Assembly: GCF_003815655.1 (NCBI RefSeq)
Contig: NZ_CP033917.1
Location: forward strand, 868,001-932,000
Length of the DNA: 64,000 nucleotides
Source: Chryseobacterium sp. G0201
GTDB taxonomy: Bacteria; Bacteroidota; Bacteroidia; Flavobacteriales; Weeksellaceae
Direction of reading: 5' to 3'
The notes under the pieces were generated by a model. That model searched no databases. It was not told where the DNA came from and saw only the letters and a list, made by a program, of their open reading frames with translations. Both the position numbers and the translations under genes were made by a program. Shown here piece by piece: positions 28,346 through 37,680 of this stretch; the stretch's first letter is position 1; every line of letters starts with the position of its first letter.

Positions 28346-28789
28346 TTAAGCGTTAGCTGGTTTAGTTCCTGTTACTCTTAATCCCATAGATCTAGCAGTA
28401 CCTGCAACCATAGAAAGAGCTGAATCCATTGTAAAGCAGTTAAGATCCGCCATTTTATCTTCAGCAATTTTTTGAACCTGAGCCCAAGATACAGAACCTA
28501 CTTTGTTTCTGTTCGGTTCTCCAGAACCTCCTTTGATCTTAGCCGCATCCATTAACTGGATTGCTGCAGGTGGAGTTTTAATAACGAATTCAAAAGATTT
28601 GTCTTCGTATACTGTAATTACTACAGGTAAAACTTGCCCTGGCTTGTCCTGAGTTCTTCCGTTAAATTGTTTACAAAACTCCATGATGTTCACACCTGCA
28701 GAACCCAATGCTGGACCTACTGGTGGAGAAGGGTTGGCAGCGCCACCTTTCACCTGAAGTTTTACCATTTTAAAGACTTTTTTAGCCAT
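28346..28789 (-). CDS. rplK: 50S ribosomal protein L11
   Basis: 147 aa, standard length. Contains [20 protein letters not shown], the thiopeptide-binding proline-rich segment, and the C-terminal rRNA-binding domain ([33 protein letters not shown]). First gene of the rplKAJL unit, served by its own promoter at 28887-28916 because a C1q-like gene separates it from nusG. Confidence 0.98.
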   Translation of the reverse strand: MAKKVFKMVKLQVKGGAANPSPPVGPALGSAGVNIMEFCKQFNGRTQDKPGQVLPVVITVYEDKSFEFVIKTPPAAIQLMDAAKIKGGSGEPNRNKVGSVSWAQVQKIAEDKMADLNCFTMDSALSMVAGTARSMGLRVTGTKPANA

Positions 28790-28841
28790 TTTTTCTTTTT
28801 TAAATTTGAATAATTAATGAGTTTGGAAGCATTTATTATTC

Positions 28842-28876
28842 AGCAGGTTACCGCACTCACATAAAGTAAACCTACT
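28842..28876 (-). promoter_or_regulatory. hairpin in the rplK leader, possible L1 autoregulatory site
   Basis: Arms AGTAGGTTTAC (28876-28866) and GTAACCTGCT (28851-28842) pair over 10 bp with one bulged U and a 14-nt loop. It sits in the leader of about 90 nt of the rplKAJL transcript, where L1 binds in other bacteria. The specific L1-site consensus was not established by eye. Confidence 0.4.
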
Positions 28877-28886
28877 TTTCGGACTG

Positions 28887-28916
28887 CAAAATTATGAAAT
28901 ATTTTTGAAATAGCAA
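28887..28916 (-). promoter_or_regulatory. rplKAJL promoter
   Basis: Minus strand: TTTG at -33 (TTG = 28914-28916), 19-nt spacer, TAATTTTG at -7 (28887-28894). Textbook Bacteroidetes spacing; start expected near 28881. Confidence 0.78.
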
Positions 28917-29000
28917 ACGGAAAGAGTTGATTTTTAACAAGATTATCAAAAATAAATTATACTTGTTCTTAATTAAGTGGAAAAAAACTGTTCTACAAAA

Positions 29001-29042
29001 CAAAAACCCTTCTAACCGGTATAAAGGATAGAAGGGAACACA
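29001..29042 (-). terminator. terminator of the C1q-like gene
   Basis: Stem CCCTTCTA/TAGAAGGG with a 14-nt loop and a T-rich tail on the minus strand, 31 bp beyond the stop at 29067. It isolates the rplK promoter from upstream transcription. Confidence 0.82.
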
Positions 29043-29066
29043 AAATTTAAAAAACTTATTAAAATT

Positions 29067-29939
29067 TTATAAGAGCTTATTAATTATAAATCGAGAACTT
29101 GTTTTACTAATTTTAAGATCTCTAAGATTTCCTACCATATTATTTGTTCCGTACGTTAAAAACTGCAAAGAAACCCTCTGCCCTGTCTTTAGCCAAATCG
29201 TAGCATTACTGGTTAAAAAATATAAGTTACTGTTTGGAGGAGTTGTTGTAGAAGGATTTTTATTCCCCCTGTGAATTACAGTATTTGTAGTTGAAACTCG
29301 CCCTGTATCTACATATAAAGAAGTAAAAGCATCTCCTGAGGTACCATCAAAAATACCGGATCCACTTCCAGGTGTAGTAAACCCACAAACACCATATAAA
29401 AAGTACAATCCATCTTTTGGAACGGTATAAATCCCGGTTGTAGAATCATATGCATTTTGAGGATCGTATAATACATCTAATTGCAATGTGGTGAATTCAT
29501 TATCATTCCAATCACTAGCTGCATTTATGTCGGCTCCTCCAACAGCATTCAACACTCTATTTCCGCTGTCTGATGCAGAAAAGGAATCTCCACCTGCTAC
29601 CTTTATTATACCATTGGCATCTGCAACCAATAATTTGTCATTTGCAATTCCTATAGAATTATTGATATTTCTAACTCTTAAATTACCATTGGCAATATCC
29701 AAGCTTTGTGTTGGTGCAGTAGTACCAATTCCCACCTTAATGGTACCGGTTCCCAACCCTGATGAGGCAATAACTGAAAAGTCATTTGACTGCTGAACAA
29801 CACTTGGAGTTCCAGTTGTTGGATTATCTTTATTACCATCAATATGAAATACACCTTGAGGATTTGTAGTGTTAATACCTACCTGAGCATAATAAAAACT
29901 ACTTCCACATAATAAAATAATTAATAACCTTTTTTTCAT
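29067..29939 (-). CDS. secreted protein with a C1q/TNF-like C-terminal domain
   Basis: 290 aa. Signal peptide (…GSSFYYAQ), then 'VGINTTNPQGVFHIDG', the same N-terminal motif as the 24155-25663 protein, and a second 'VGIGTTAPTQSLDIANGNLRVR' copy. The last 130 or so residues (about 155-285) look like a C1q-type jelly roll: YDSTTGIYTVPKDGLYFLYG, then TNTVIHRG and IWLKTGQRVSLQFLTYG. No T9SS domain is evident. Such proteins are probably exported and trimeric; function unknown. It lies between nusG and rplK with its own promoter and terminator, so it is an independent insertion into the ribosomal cluster. Confidence 0.85.
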   Translation of the reverse strand: MKKRLLIILLCGSSFYYAQVGINTTNPQGVFHIDGNKDNPTTGTPSVVQQSNDFSVIASSGLGTGTIKVGIGTTAPTQSLDIANGNLRVRNINNSIGIANDKLLVADANGIIKVAGGDSFSASDSGNRVLNAVGGADINAASDWNDNEFTTLQLDVLYDPQNAYDSTTGIYTVPKDGLYFLYGVCGFTTPGSGSGIFDGTSGDAFTSLYVDTGRVSTTNTVIHRGNKNPSTTTPPNSNLYFLTSNATIWLKTGQRVSLQFLTYGTNNMVGNLRDLKISKTSSRFIINKLL

Positions 29940-29962
29940 TTCCTTATGATTTAAATTAAATT

Positions 29963-29992
29963 CAAAAATAAAAAGGCTAAACGTTTAATCAA
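29963..29992 (-). promoter_or_regulatory. promoter of the C1q-like gene
   Basis: Minus strand: TTTTG with TTG = 29990-29992, 19-nt spacer, TATTTTTG (29963-29970). Start near 29957, about 18 nt before the ATG. Confidence 0.7.
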
Positions 29993-30262
29993 AATAATAA
30001 CTTATAAAATATGCTTAAATATTATTAAAAAATAAATTTAGAAATTCAATTTAGTAACATAAATCATATTAAAATGAATTTAAAATAATATTAAATTCTC
30101 AACTTAGTGAAAAGCAAATACATAATTGTAAAATAATAGAAAATATTAAATAGAAAGGATATATTTGAAAAGTTAATAATAATTCCTAATTTAAGAACGA
30201 AGATTAATAATTTTATGAATATTTTTTGATTATGGAGCAGAATATTGTTTATAATATATAGA
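29993..30262. other. AT-rich intergenic stretch
   Basis: About 270 bp, very AT-rich, with no ORF, tRNA or stable inverted repeat that I can support. It separates the nusG terminator from the promoter of the C1q-like gene. Confidence 0.6.
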
Positions 30263-30294
30263 ATAAAAAAATACCACCAATAGGTGGTATTTTA
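30263..30294 (-). terminator. terminator after nusG
   Basis: Stem ATACCACC/GGTGGTAT with a 4-nt loop and T7 on the minus strand, 26 bp past the nusG stop. Confidence 0.9.
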
Positions 30295-30319
30295 ATTTAT
30301 TATGTAAAAGTATATTTAA

Positions 30320-30862
30320 CTATACTTTTTCTACTTGCATATAGCTTAACTCCATTGGAGTTTTTCTACCGAAGATCAATACAGATACTTCAATTTTCTT
30401 TTTATCTTCGAGTATTTTCTCAACTGTACCGTTGAATCCGTTGAAAGGTCCGTCAATTACTTTAACGTTTTCACCTACAACATAAGGAATCTCAACATCG
30501 CTAGCAAATTCTGAAAGCTCATCCATTCTGCCTAACATTCTGTTTACCTCAGATTTTCTCATTGGAACAGGATCACCTCCTTTCGTTAAACTTAAGAAAG
30601 ATATAACTCCGGGAATGTTCTTAATAGCGTGAGGAATTTCACCCATTAGATCAGCTTCAACCATCAAGTAACCAGGATAGTAAGGTTTCTCTTTAGGAAC
30701 TTTTTTTCCGTTTCTAATTTGAATAACCTTTTCCATAGGAATAACCACTTGAGTAACGTACTGCTCAAACCCTAAACGTTTGATTTCCGTCTCAATATAG
30801 TTTTTCACTTTATTTTCCTGTCCGCTGATTGCTTTCAGCACATACCATTTCAATTCGCTCAT
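30320..30862 (-). CDS. nusG: transcription termination/antitermination factor NusG
   Basis: 180 aa. N-terminal NGN domain (KWYVLKAISGQENKVKNYIE, YYPGYLMVEADL, IPGVISFLS) and C-terminal KOW domain (VKVIDGPFNGFNGTVEKI). It binds RNA polymerase and links it to ribosome or Rho. Follows secE by 17 bp, the usual order, and is followed by a strong terminator in place of rplK. Confidence 0.98.
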   Translation of the reverse strand: MSELKWYVLKAISGQENKVKNYIETEIKRLGFEQYVTQVVIPMEKVIQIRNGKKVPKEKPYYPGYLMVEADLMGEIPHAIKNIPGVISFLSLTKGGDPVPMRKSEVNRMLGRMDELSEFASDVEIPYVVGENVKVIDGPFNGFNGTVEKILEDKKKIEVSVLIFGRKTPMELSYMQVEKV

Positions 30863-30879
30863 TATGGGAAAATACTTTT

Positions 30880-31086
30880 TTAGTTGAACACGTTAATTAG
30901 CATTCCTATTATGTTGCTAATTGATTTAGAAAACAATTCGTCAACCCCAAAGGTAAATAATGCCAAGATTACTGTTGCAATAGTTACGACAATTGTAGAC
31001 GACTGCAAGTCAGACCATTTTGGCCATTCAACTTTATGTCTGAATTCGATATAAGAACCTTTTAAAAAATCGATAAATGAACTCAT
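30880..31086 (-). CDS. secE: preprotein translocase subunit SecE
   Basis: 68 aa single-TM SecE of the short type: a cytoplasmic amphipathic start with 'YIEFRHKVEWPKWSDLQSST' (the conserved V-x-W-P segment) and one membrane helix (about 30-60, IVVTIATVILALFTFGV). Part of the SecYEG channel. Between tRNA-Trp and nusG as in most bacteria. Confidence 0.97.
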   Translation of the reverse strand: MSSFIDFLKGSYIEFRHKVEWPKWSDLQSSTIVVTIATVILALFTFGVDELFSKSISNIIGMLINVFN

Positions 31087-31098
31087 AATTTATATTTG

Positions 31099-31169
31099 CA
31101 CGGGCACAAGGATTCGAACCCTGATCAACGGTTTTGGAGACCGGTATCCTACCATTGGACGATGCCCGT
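31099..31169 (-). tRNA. tRNA-Trp (CCA)
   Basis: 71 nt on the minus strand. Acceptor ACGGGCA/TGCCCGT pairs over 7 bp, D-loop AATGGTA, anticodon loop CTCCAAA with anticodon CCA, T-loop GGTTCGAATCC. The 3' CCA is not encoded. It lies between tuf and secE, the usual position. Confidence 0.96.
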
Positions 31170-31173
31170 AGAT

Positions 31174-31210
31174 AAAAAGCTTCCGAGAGTTTCCTTTCGG
31201 AAGCTTTATT
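31174..31210 (-). terminator. terminator after tuf
   Basis: 11-bp stem AAAGCTTCCGA/TCGGAAGCTTT with a 10-nt loop and T-rich tail, between tuf and tRNA-Trp. Confidence 0.85.
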
Positions 31211-31223
31211 TATTTTAAGATGA

Positions 31224-32435
31224 TTAGTCTAAGATTTCAGTAACCTGACCTGAACCAACTGTTCTACCTCCTTCTCTGATCGCAAATCTAAGACCTACGT
31301 TAAGAGCGATTGGCTGTAACAATTCTACAGTGATCTCTAAGTTATCACCAGGCATTACCATTTCTACACCTTCTGGTAAGAAGATTTCACCTGTAACGTC
31401 AGTAGTTCTTACGTAGAACTGAGGACGGTACTTGTTGTGGAATGGAGTGTGACGTCCACCTTCTTCCTTAGAAAGGATATAAACAGATGCTTTGAATTTT
31501 TTGTGTGGCTTAACAGAATCTTTCTTAGCGATTACCATACCTCTCTTGATGTCAGTTTTTTCAATACCTCTCAACAATAGACCTACGTTATCTCCAGCTT
31601 CACCTCTGTCAAGGATTTTTCTGAACATCTCAACTCCTGTAATAGTAGAAGTTAATTTTTCTTCACCCATACCGATGATATCAACAGGATCACCTGTATT
31701 GATAATACCAGCTTCAATTCTACCAGTTGCAACAGTACCTCTACCTGTAATAGAGAATACGTCTTCGATTGGCATCAAGAATGGCTTATCAGTATCTCTT
31801 GGTGGTTGCTCGATCCAAGTATCAACAGCATTCATTAATTCTTCAACACTTTTGAACCACTTATCTTCTGTGTTAACAGGAGTTGCAGTAGCAGCAGTAA
31901 GTGCTCCTAACGCAGAACCCTGAATAACTGGAGAGTTATCTCCGTCAAAGTCATAAGTAGACAATAGGTCTCTAAGTTCCATTTCAACAAGCTCTAATAA
32001 TTCAGCATCGTCTACCATGTCAACTTTATTCATGAAAACAACAATTCTAGGTACGTTTACCTGACGGCAAAGCAAGATGTGTTCTCTAGTCTGAGGCATT
32101 GGTCCGTCAGTTGCAGCACATACAACGATTGCACCGTCCATCTGAGCAGCACCAGTTACCATGTTCTTTACATAATCCGCGTGACCTGGACAGTCAACGT
32201 GAGCGTAATGTCTATTTTCAGTTTCGTACTCAATGTGAGCCGTATTGATAGTAATACCTCTTTCTTTTTCTTCTGGAGCAGAGTCAATAGAAGAGAAATC
32301 TTTTTTCTCAGCAAGACCTTTGCTCGCTAATACAGCAGAAATAGCAGCTGTAAGAGTAGTTTTACCATGGTCAACGTGACCAATAGTACCAATGTTCAAG
32401 TGTGGTTTGTTACGATTAAACGTTTCCTTTGCCAT
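31224..32435 (-). CDS. tuf: elongation factor Tu
   Basis: 403 aa, about 8 more than the usual 395. The GTPase elements are intact: P-loop GHVDHGKT (19-26), DCPGH, NKVD. The extra residues lie after [20 protein letters not shown] in the G domain, a loop that is shorter in E. coli. It delivers aminoacyl-tRNA to the ribosome. First gene of tuf-trnW-secE-nusG, with its own promoter and a terminator directly after it, so trnW-secE-nusG depends on read-through or a promoter I could not see. Confidence 0.99.
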   Translation of the reverse strand: MAKETFNRNKPHLNIGTIGHVDHGKTTLTAAISAVLASKGLAEKKDFSSIDSAPEEKERGITINTAHIEYETENRHYAHVDCPGHADYVKNMVTGAAQMDGAIVVCAATDGPMPQTREHILLCRQVNVPRIVVFMNKVDMVDDAELLELVEMELRDLLSTYDFDGDNSPVIQGSALGALTAATATPVNTEDKWFKSVEELMNAVDTWIEQPPRDTDKPFLMPIEDVFSITGRGTVATGRIEAGIINTGDPVDIIGMGEEKLTSTITGVEMFRKILDRGEAGDNVGLLLRGIEKTDIKRGMVIAKKDSVKPHKKFKASVYILSKEEGGRHTPFHNKYRPQFYVRTTDVTGEIFLPEGVEMVMPGDNLEITVELLQPIALNVGLRFAIREGGRTVGSGQVTEILD

Positions 32436-32479
32436 GATGTAAAATTATTTATTTATTGTTTATTCAAATTTTCGGTGTG

Positions 32480-32506
32480 CAAATATAATGAATTTTTAAA
32501 TATCAA
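32480..32506 (-). promoter_or_regulatory. tuf promoter
   Basis: Minus strand: TTTTG (TTG = 32504-32506), 16-nt spacer, TATATTTG (32480-32487). The spacer is one base under the usual range. Start about 38 nt before the ATG. Confidence 0.65.
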
Positions 32507-32766
32507 AACCTTTTTATTTAAAAAAATTTAAACATTCAAATTCAAAGAATTACAAACCCTATATTTCTATGTATTGAGACTGCAAATTTACACAAATTTC
32601 TCGATTGAAAAAATCCTAATAACCTATTTCTTATAAATCTGAAGTATCTGACTAATTCTTAATATTTTATGAGAAGTTAAAAAATCATAACGTTAAAATG
32701 TTTATCGCAAAAAAACCATATTAAACCTTTTCTCGTAGATAATATAAACCCATAAAAATTAATATT
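32507..32766. other. intergenic region between tuf and the DUF4394 gene
   Basis: About 260 bp between divergent genes. AT-rich; no ORF or hairpin that I can support. TATATTTC near 32560 is one base off a plus-strand -7 box but lies 200 bp from the DUF4394 start, so no promoter is called. Confidence 0.5.
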
Positions 32767-34272
32767 ATGAAAAAACTATTACACATTTGTCTGGCCTTAT
32801 TTACTGTCACAACAATATTTTCATGCGACGATTCCGATGATGATATGATGATGATGACTGAAGAAAGTGTAAAAGGTCCGGATGTCATGGTTTACGGATT
32901 AACAGGTACCAATGAACTTGTTGCTTTTAATTCTAATAATCCTAAAATGTTCACTTCTAAAACAGCTGTGGCTGGTATCGTGGCCGGAGAAAAATTATTA
33001 AGTATAGACTTCAGACCTGCAACAGGCGAATTATACGCATTATCAAATGCAAGCAAATTATACATTATAAATACTTCCAACGCATCAGCAAGAGTAGTAA
33101 GTTCCACAGCATTTAGTCCTGCAGTTTCAGGGTCTATTGCTTCAATTGATTTTAACCCAACCGTAGACCGTATCCGCTTGGTGAGCAGTACAGGGCAAAA
33201 TCTGCGTCTACATCCGGAAACAGGTGCGCTTGCAGCTTCAGATACCAATATTAGCGGATCGGGTTCTCCTTCAATCACGGGAGTAGCATATACTAATAGT
33301 AAAGCCGGTGCTTCTTCTACCATTTTATATGATATTGATGTAACTTCTGGGAAATTATTTAAACAAGACCCTCCAAATAACGGAACATTGGTAGAAGTGG
33401 GAAGCTTGGGAACAACATTTACAGGTCAGGCTGCTTTCGATATTAAATATGATAACAGCGTTGCTTTATTAGCTTTAAACAATAATCTTCATTTATTAGA
33501 TTTAAATAACGGTAAAACTACCAATATTGGTGTATTGCAACAACCCATCATTGATCTTGCAATCCCGACAGAAGCAGTAGCTTATGCTATTGATAATTCT
33601 AATAATCTTCAGATATTTAACCCGAACAGTCCAATGCCGGTTTCAAAAGCAGTTGCGGGATTACAAAGCGGAGAAAATATTTTAGGAATTGATTTCCGTC
33701 CTTTGAATGGACAATTGTACGCATTGGGAAGTTCAAGTAGAATCTACACCATTAACTTAGGAACAGGAGCAGCAACAGCAGTCGGAAGTTCACCTTTTGC
33801 AACCTTACTTGTCGGAACAGATTTTGGATTTGATTTTAATCCATCGGTAGATAAGATACGAGTAGTAAGCAACACCGGACAAAATCTTCGTTTAGATCCT
33901 GTTACCGGAGGAATTACAGCCGTTGATGCAGCAATTAATCCTATCGGAGCAATGATCAGCGCAGCGGCTTATACCAATAATTTTGCAGGAACAACCGCTA
34001 CTACTCTATTTGTAATTGATCATAATACTGATAAACTATATCAACAAACCCCACCTAACAATGGAACTTTAGTTGAAACAGGCGCTTTAGGAATTAATAT
34101 AACCAATACGAATGGTTTTGACATCGGAAGCATGAGCCAAAAAGCTTATTTAATGGCTTCTGTAGGTTCATCTACAAAAATTTATTCGGTGAATACTACA
34201 ACAGGAGCTGCAACCTCAGTTTCTGATTACCCAAATGCTGTAAATGCTTTTGCAGTAGGGCTAGGATTTTAA
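32767..34272 (+). CDS. lipoprotein with two tandem DUF4394 domains
   Basis: 501 aa. Lipoprotein signal MKKLLHICLALFTVTTIFSC (Cys20), followed by an acidic and Met-rich stretch (DDSDDDMMMM). Two copies of a domain of about 230 aa follow, at about 38-265 and 268-500. They share AVAGxxxGExxLxIDFRP, LYALxxxSxxYxIN, DFNPxVDxIRxVSxTGQNLRL and QxxPPNNGTLVExGxLG. DUF4394 looks like a beta-propeller built from internal repeats. The protein should sit on the outer or inner membrane; its binding partner is unknown. It is a single-gene unit, convergent with the efflux pump gene, and shares the palindromic terminator at 34301-34331. Confidence 0.92.
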   Translation: MKKLLHICLALFTVTTIFSCDDSDDDMMMMTEESVKGPDVMVYGLTGTNELVAFNSNNPKMFTSKTAVAGIVAGEKLLSIDFRPATGELYALSNASKLYIINTSNASARVVSSTAFSPAVSGSIASIDFNPTVDRIRLVSSTGQNLRLHPETGALAASDTNISGSGSPSITGVAYTNSKAGASSTILYDIDVTSGKLFKQDPPNNGTLVEVGSLGTTFTGQAAFDIKYDNSVALLALNNNLHLLDLNNGKTTNIGVLQQPIIDLAIPTEAVAYAIDNSNNLQIFNPNSPMPVSKAVAGLQSGENILGIDFRPLNGQLYALGSSSRIYTINLGTGAATAVGSSPFATLLVGTDFGFDFNPSVDKIRVVSNTGQNLRLDPVTGGITAVDAAINPIGAMISAAAYTNNFAGTTATTLFVIDHNTDKLYQQTPPNNGTLVETGALGINITNTNGFDIGSMSQKAYLMASVGSSTKIYSVNTTTGAATSVSDYPNAVNAFAVGLGF

Positions 34273-34300
34273 ATTCATATTAAAATTATTTCGATACTAA

Positions 34301-34331
34301 GAAGCGCGGAAAACATAGTTTTCCGCGCTTC
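34301..34331. terminator. bidirectional terminator
   Basis: Perfect 14-bp stem GAAGCGCGGAAAAC/GTTTTCCGCGCTTC with a 3-nt loop, between the convergent DUF4394 and RND-pump genes. T-runs are short on both sides, but the stem is strong. Confidence 0.8.
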
Positions 34332-34357
34332 AATTAATATATATGATGATAGAAGAA

Positions 34358-37300
34358 TTAAATCTGTTCCGATTTCTTTGTTCTGTTGAAAATCCAGAAA
34401 ATAATCGGGAATATCAATAATGTAAGCACTGTTGCGGTTATCAGTCCACCAATAATTACGATGGCTAAAGGTTTTTGAGATTCTGAACCGATTCCTGTAG
34501 ACAACGCAGCAGGTAAAAGCCCGATCGATGCCATTAAAGCAGTCATAATTACAGGTCGTGTTCTGGATTTTACTCCACTAAATATGGCTGTATCCAAATT
34601 CAATCCGTTCTTGACATTCTGATGGAATTCTGTGATCAAAATAACTCCGTTTTGAATACAGATTCCCAAAAGAGCGATCATTCCAACTCCGGCTGAGATC
34701 CCGAAATTCATTCTCGTAACGTGAAGTGCGATAATTCCTCCGATCAATGCAAATGGTACGTTGGCCAATACCAAAAGAGAGTCTTTCATGTTTCCAAAGA
34801 GGATAAATAAAAGGAAGAAAATCATCACGATACTTACAGGAACTACCTGCGCCAATCTGTGAGAAGCTCTTTGCTGATTTTCAAACTGACCTGTCCAGCC
34901 TATAGAATATCCGTCCGGAAGTTCAATATTGGCTACTTTTTTCTGAGCATCGGCGATCGTGCTTCCCAAATCTCGGTCACGAATTGAGAATTTCACTCCG
35001 ATGTAACGTTTGATATCGTCTCTGTAAATAAACGCAGCACCATTATCTTTAACGATATTACTGATCTCTTTTAAAGGAATTTTTGCGCCGTCCTGTGTAG
35101 GAACCATCAAAGCAGCAATGTCATTTTCATCTTTTCTGTACTCCTGAGAATAACGAAGTCTGATTGGAAATTTTCTTTCGCCATCAAACATTTCAGAAGC
35201 TGTTTTTCCACCAAAAGCCATTTCCAAGACAGCTTGTGCATCTGCAGGCATTACTCCGTACGCCGCCATTTTATCTCTGTCTAGTACAACACTTACTTCG
35301 GGCTGACCGATATTTTTAATAATTCCGGGATCTTTTACCCCTTCAACATCTTTAATTTGCTTTAAAACCTCATCGGCCAATCTGTCTAATGTCTGTAAAT
35401 TATCCCCGTAAATTTTAATTCCATTTTCAGCTTTGAAACCGGCTACTGCTTCAGCAACGTTGTCGGAGATCGGTTGAGAATAATTAAAAGTGATTCCCTG
35501 ATAATTTCTCAATTTTTTGTCGATTCCTTCAATCAATTCTTCATAACTGATGTTTCGTTTCCATTCTTCTTTAGGTTTAAGGTTTACGGCAAATTGTACG
35601 AAACCGAATCCGTTGGGGTCTGTTCCGTCGTTACTTCTACCTGTCTGAGCCAAAACATCCGTCACTTCTGGAAAGCTCATAATGTCTTTTTTTAAAAGGT
35701 CGGCTGTTTTCAATGATTCTTTTAATGAAGAACTCATCGGCATCTCTGCAGTGATCCATAATGAACCTTCATTTAATTGAGGTAAAAATTCTGTTCCCAA
35801 AAATTTCCCTGAGAATAAAGTCACCGCCAGGAACGAAATAGCAACAATTAAACTCATTTTTTTATGTCTAAATGTAAAACTGAAACCTTTTAAAACAATG
35901 CTATCCCAGAAATTAACGAAAGGATTATTTTTTTCTTTTACATTTTTATTTAAAAGAATATGTGAAAGCACAGGAACCAACGTTAGGGTAAAAATCAAAG
36001 CCCCAATTAATGCAAAACCTAATGTAAAGGCTAATGGTGAGAACATTTTACCTTCCACTTTCTGAAATGAGAAAATTGGAATTAATGAGGTAATAATAAT
36101 TAATTTTGAAAAGAAAATAGCTTTCCCCAAGCCTGTTCCGGTTTGTTTGATCCAGCCTGCTTTTGCCATTTTATTGAACTTTTCGTGACCGTATTTTTTT
36201 GCTTTATGGTCGAGCATTACAAAGATTCCTTCCACCATGACGACGGCTCCGTCAATGATAATTCCAAAGTCAACGGCACCCAGCGAAAGTAAGTTCGCAC
36301 TCATTCCCGCCAGTTTTAAACATAAAAATGCAAATAATAAGGATAAAGGAATGATGATGGAAACGATCAACGTTGTTCTCCAGTCTGCCATGAAAATCAA
36401 AACGATTACCGTTACCAACACAATACCTTCTAATAAGTTGTGCATTACGGTTTCCGTAGTAAAATCCATCAAATTATCACGATCGTAGAAAGTGACCATT
36501 TTTACATCTTTCGGAAGAATCTTTTCGTTTAATTCTTTAATTTTAGCCTTAACTCCAACCAAAACTTCACGCGGGTTTTCGCCTTTTCTCATCACGACAA
36601 TTCCTTCAACGGTATCTTCGTGGTTATTCAAACCGGCCTGCCCTACTCTAGGCATCGAACTTTCATGAACTTCCGCTACATTTTTAACTAAAACAGGATT
36701 TCCGCTGTCGTTTTGTATCGTAATATTTCCAATATCGGTAACAGATTTCACCAATCCGATCCCTCGTACAACATAGGCTTGCCCGTTTTTTTCGATAACA
36801 TCACCTCCGACATTTAAATTGCTTCGGGTAACTGCATCATACACCTGAGACGGCGTCAAATTATATTTATCCAACGCTCTCGGATCGATACTTAATTCAA
36901 AAACTTTATCCTGACCTCCGAAAACATTGATATCCGCAACTCCGGGAACACCTCTCAGCGCGCGGTCGATCACCCAGTTTTGTAAGGTTAATAATTCTCG
37001 GGAATCTTTTGTTTTACTCTCCAACGTATATCGGAAAATCTCTCCCGTTGGCCCGTAGGGTGGCTGAACTTCTGGGTCTACCTCATCAGGAAGGCTGACG
37101 TTTCTTAATTGGTTATTGACCTGATTTCTGGCAAACATGTCATCCACCCCATCATCAAACAGAATCTTTACAATGGAAAGCCCAAACATCGTGGTACTTC
37201 TCACACTTGTCTTCTTCTGAACCGGGCTCATTGCCAACTCGATAGGCGTCGTAACGAAGCGTTCTACTTCTTCTGCACTTCGACCATTCCATTGGGTGAT

Positions 37301-37456
37301 GATTACAATTTGGGTGTTGGTAACATCGGGGAAAGCTTCAATCGGCATATTTTTGAAACTTATAAATCCTGAAATAGCCAAGATAGCAACCCAAATAAAG
37401 GTAAATGCTTTGTTTTTTAATGAAAAAGCAATTATATTTTTTATGAATTTATTCAT
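34358..37456 (-). CDS. heavy-metal efflux RND pump (CzcA/CusA family)
   Basis: 1032 aa, normal for the HME-RND family. N-terminal membrane helix and 'MPIEAFPDVTNTQIVIITQWNGRSAEEVE' are typical, with 12 predicted membrane segments. TM4 carries DFGIIIDGAVVMVEG (about residue 400), the form seen in pumps for divalent cations (Zn, Co, Cd, Ni) and unlike the copper/silver CusA motif; the usual final Asn is Gly. It exports metal across both membranes by proton exchange together with the adaptor (37681) and TolC-like protein (38769) on the same strand. The gap of 224 bp to the adaptor is longer than usual and holds a repeat element. Confidence 0.95.
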   Translation of the reverse strand: MNKFIKNIIAFSLKNKAFTFIWVAILAISGFISFKNMPIEAFPDVTNTQIVIITQWNGRSAEEVERFVTTPIELAMSPVQKKTSVRSTTMFGLSIVKILFDDGVDDMFARNQVNNQLRNVSLPDEVDPEVQPPYGPTGEIFRYTLESKTKDSRELLTLQNWVIDRALRGVPGVADINVFGGQDKVFELSIDPRALDKYNLTPSQVYDAVTRSNLNVGGDVIEKNGQAYVVRGIGLVKSVTDIGNITIQNDSGNPVLVKNVAEVHESSMPRVGQAGLNNHEDTVEGIVVMRKGENPREVLVGVKAKIKELNEKILPKDVKMVTFYDRDNLMDFTTETVMHNLLEGIVLVTVIVLIFMADWRTTLIVSIIIPLSLLFAFLCLKLAGMSANLLSLGAVDFGIIIDGAVVMVEGIFVMLDHKAKKYGHEKFNKMAKAGWIKQTGTGLGKAIFFSKLIIITSLIPIFSFQKVEGKMFSPLAFTLGFALIGALIFTLTLVPVLSHILLNKNVKEKNNPFVNFWDSIVLKGFSFTFRHKKMSLIVAISFLAVTLFSGKFLGTEFLPQLNEGSLWITAEMPMSSSLKESLKTADLLKKDIMSFPEVTDVLAQTGRSNDGTDPNGFGFVQFAVNLKPKEEWKRNISYEELIEGIDKKLRNYQGITFNYSQPISDNVAEAVAGFKAENGIKIYGDNLQTLDRLADEVLKQIKDVEGVKDPGIIKNIGQPEVSVVLDRDKMAAYGVMPADAQAVLEMAFGGKTASEMFDGERKFPIRLRYSQEYRKDENDIAALMVPTQDGAKIPLKEISNIVKDNGAAFIYRDDIKRYIGVKFSIRDRDLGSTIADAQKKVANIELPDGYSIGWTGQFENQQRASHRLAQVVPVSIVMIFFLLFILFGNMKDSLLVLANVPFALIGGIIALHVTRMNFGISAGVGMIALLGICIQNGVILITEFHQNVKNGLNLDTAIFSGVKSRTRPVIMTALMASIGLLPAALSTGIGSESQKPLAIVIIGGLITATVLTLLIFPIIFWIFNRTKKSEQI

Positions 37457-37504
37457 GATAGATTTATTGTGACCTAAAAAAGTCGTTGAAAGTTTTTTGT
37501 CTTT

Positions 37505-37680
37505 ATTTTAACGCAAGGTTCGCAAAGGTTTTTTAAAATTACTATGCATACTTCTACGTTCGCTAGGGTATTTCCACTCAGCAAAGACTGTATTCTTATA
37601 TTTTTAAGAGATATTTTTTCTTAATTAAGCTTAACTTCTTAATTACCTATTTAAAAAGCTCTTAATCGTTCAAATAAAAT
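37505..37680. repeat. dispersed intergenic repeat elements between pump and adaptor genes
   Basis: Two simple elements occur in the 224-bp gap. 37512-37532 (ACGCAAGGTTCGCAAAGGTTT) is an internally repeated CGCAAGG/CGCAAAGG. 37618-37675 (TTCTTAATTAAGCTTAACTTC… CTCTTAATCGTT) is a diverged relative of the elements at 40186 and 42529. No ORF or promoter was recognised. Confidence 0.5.
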
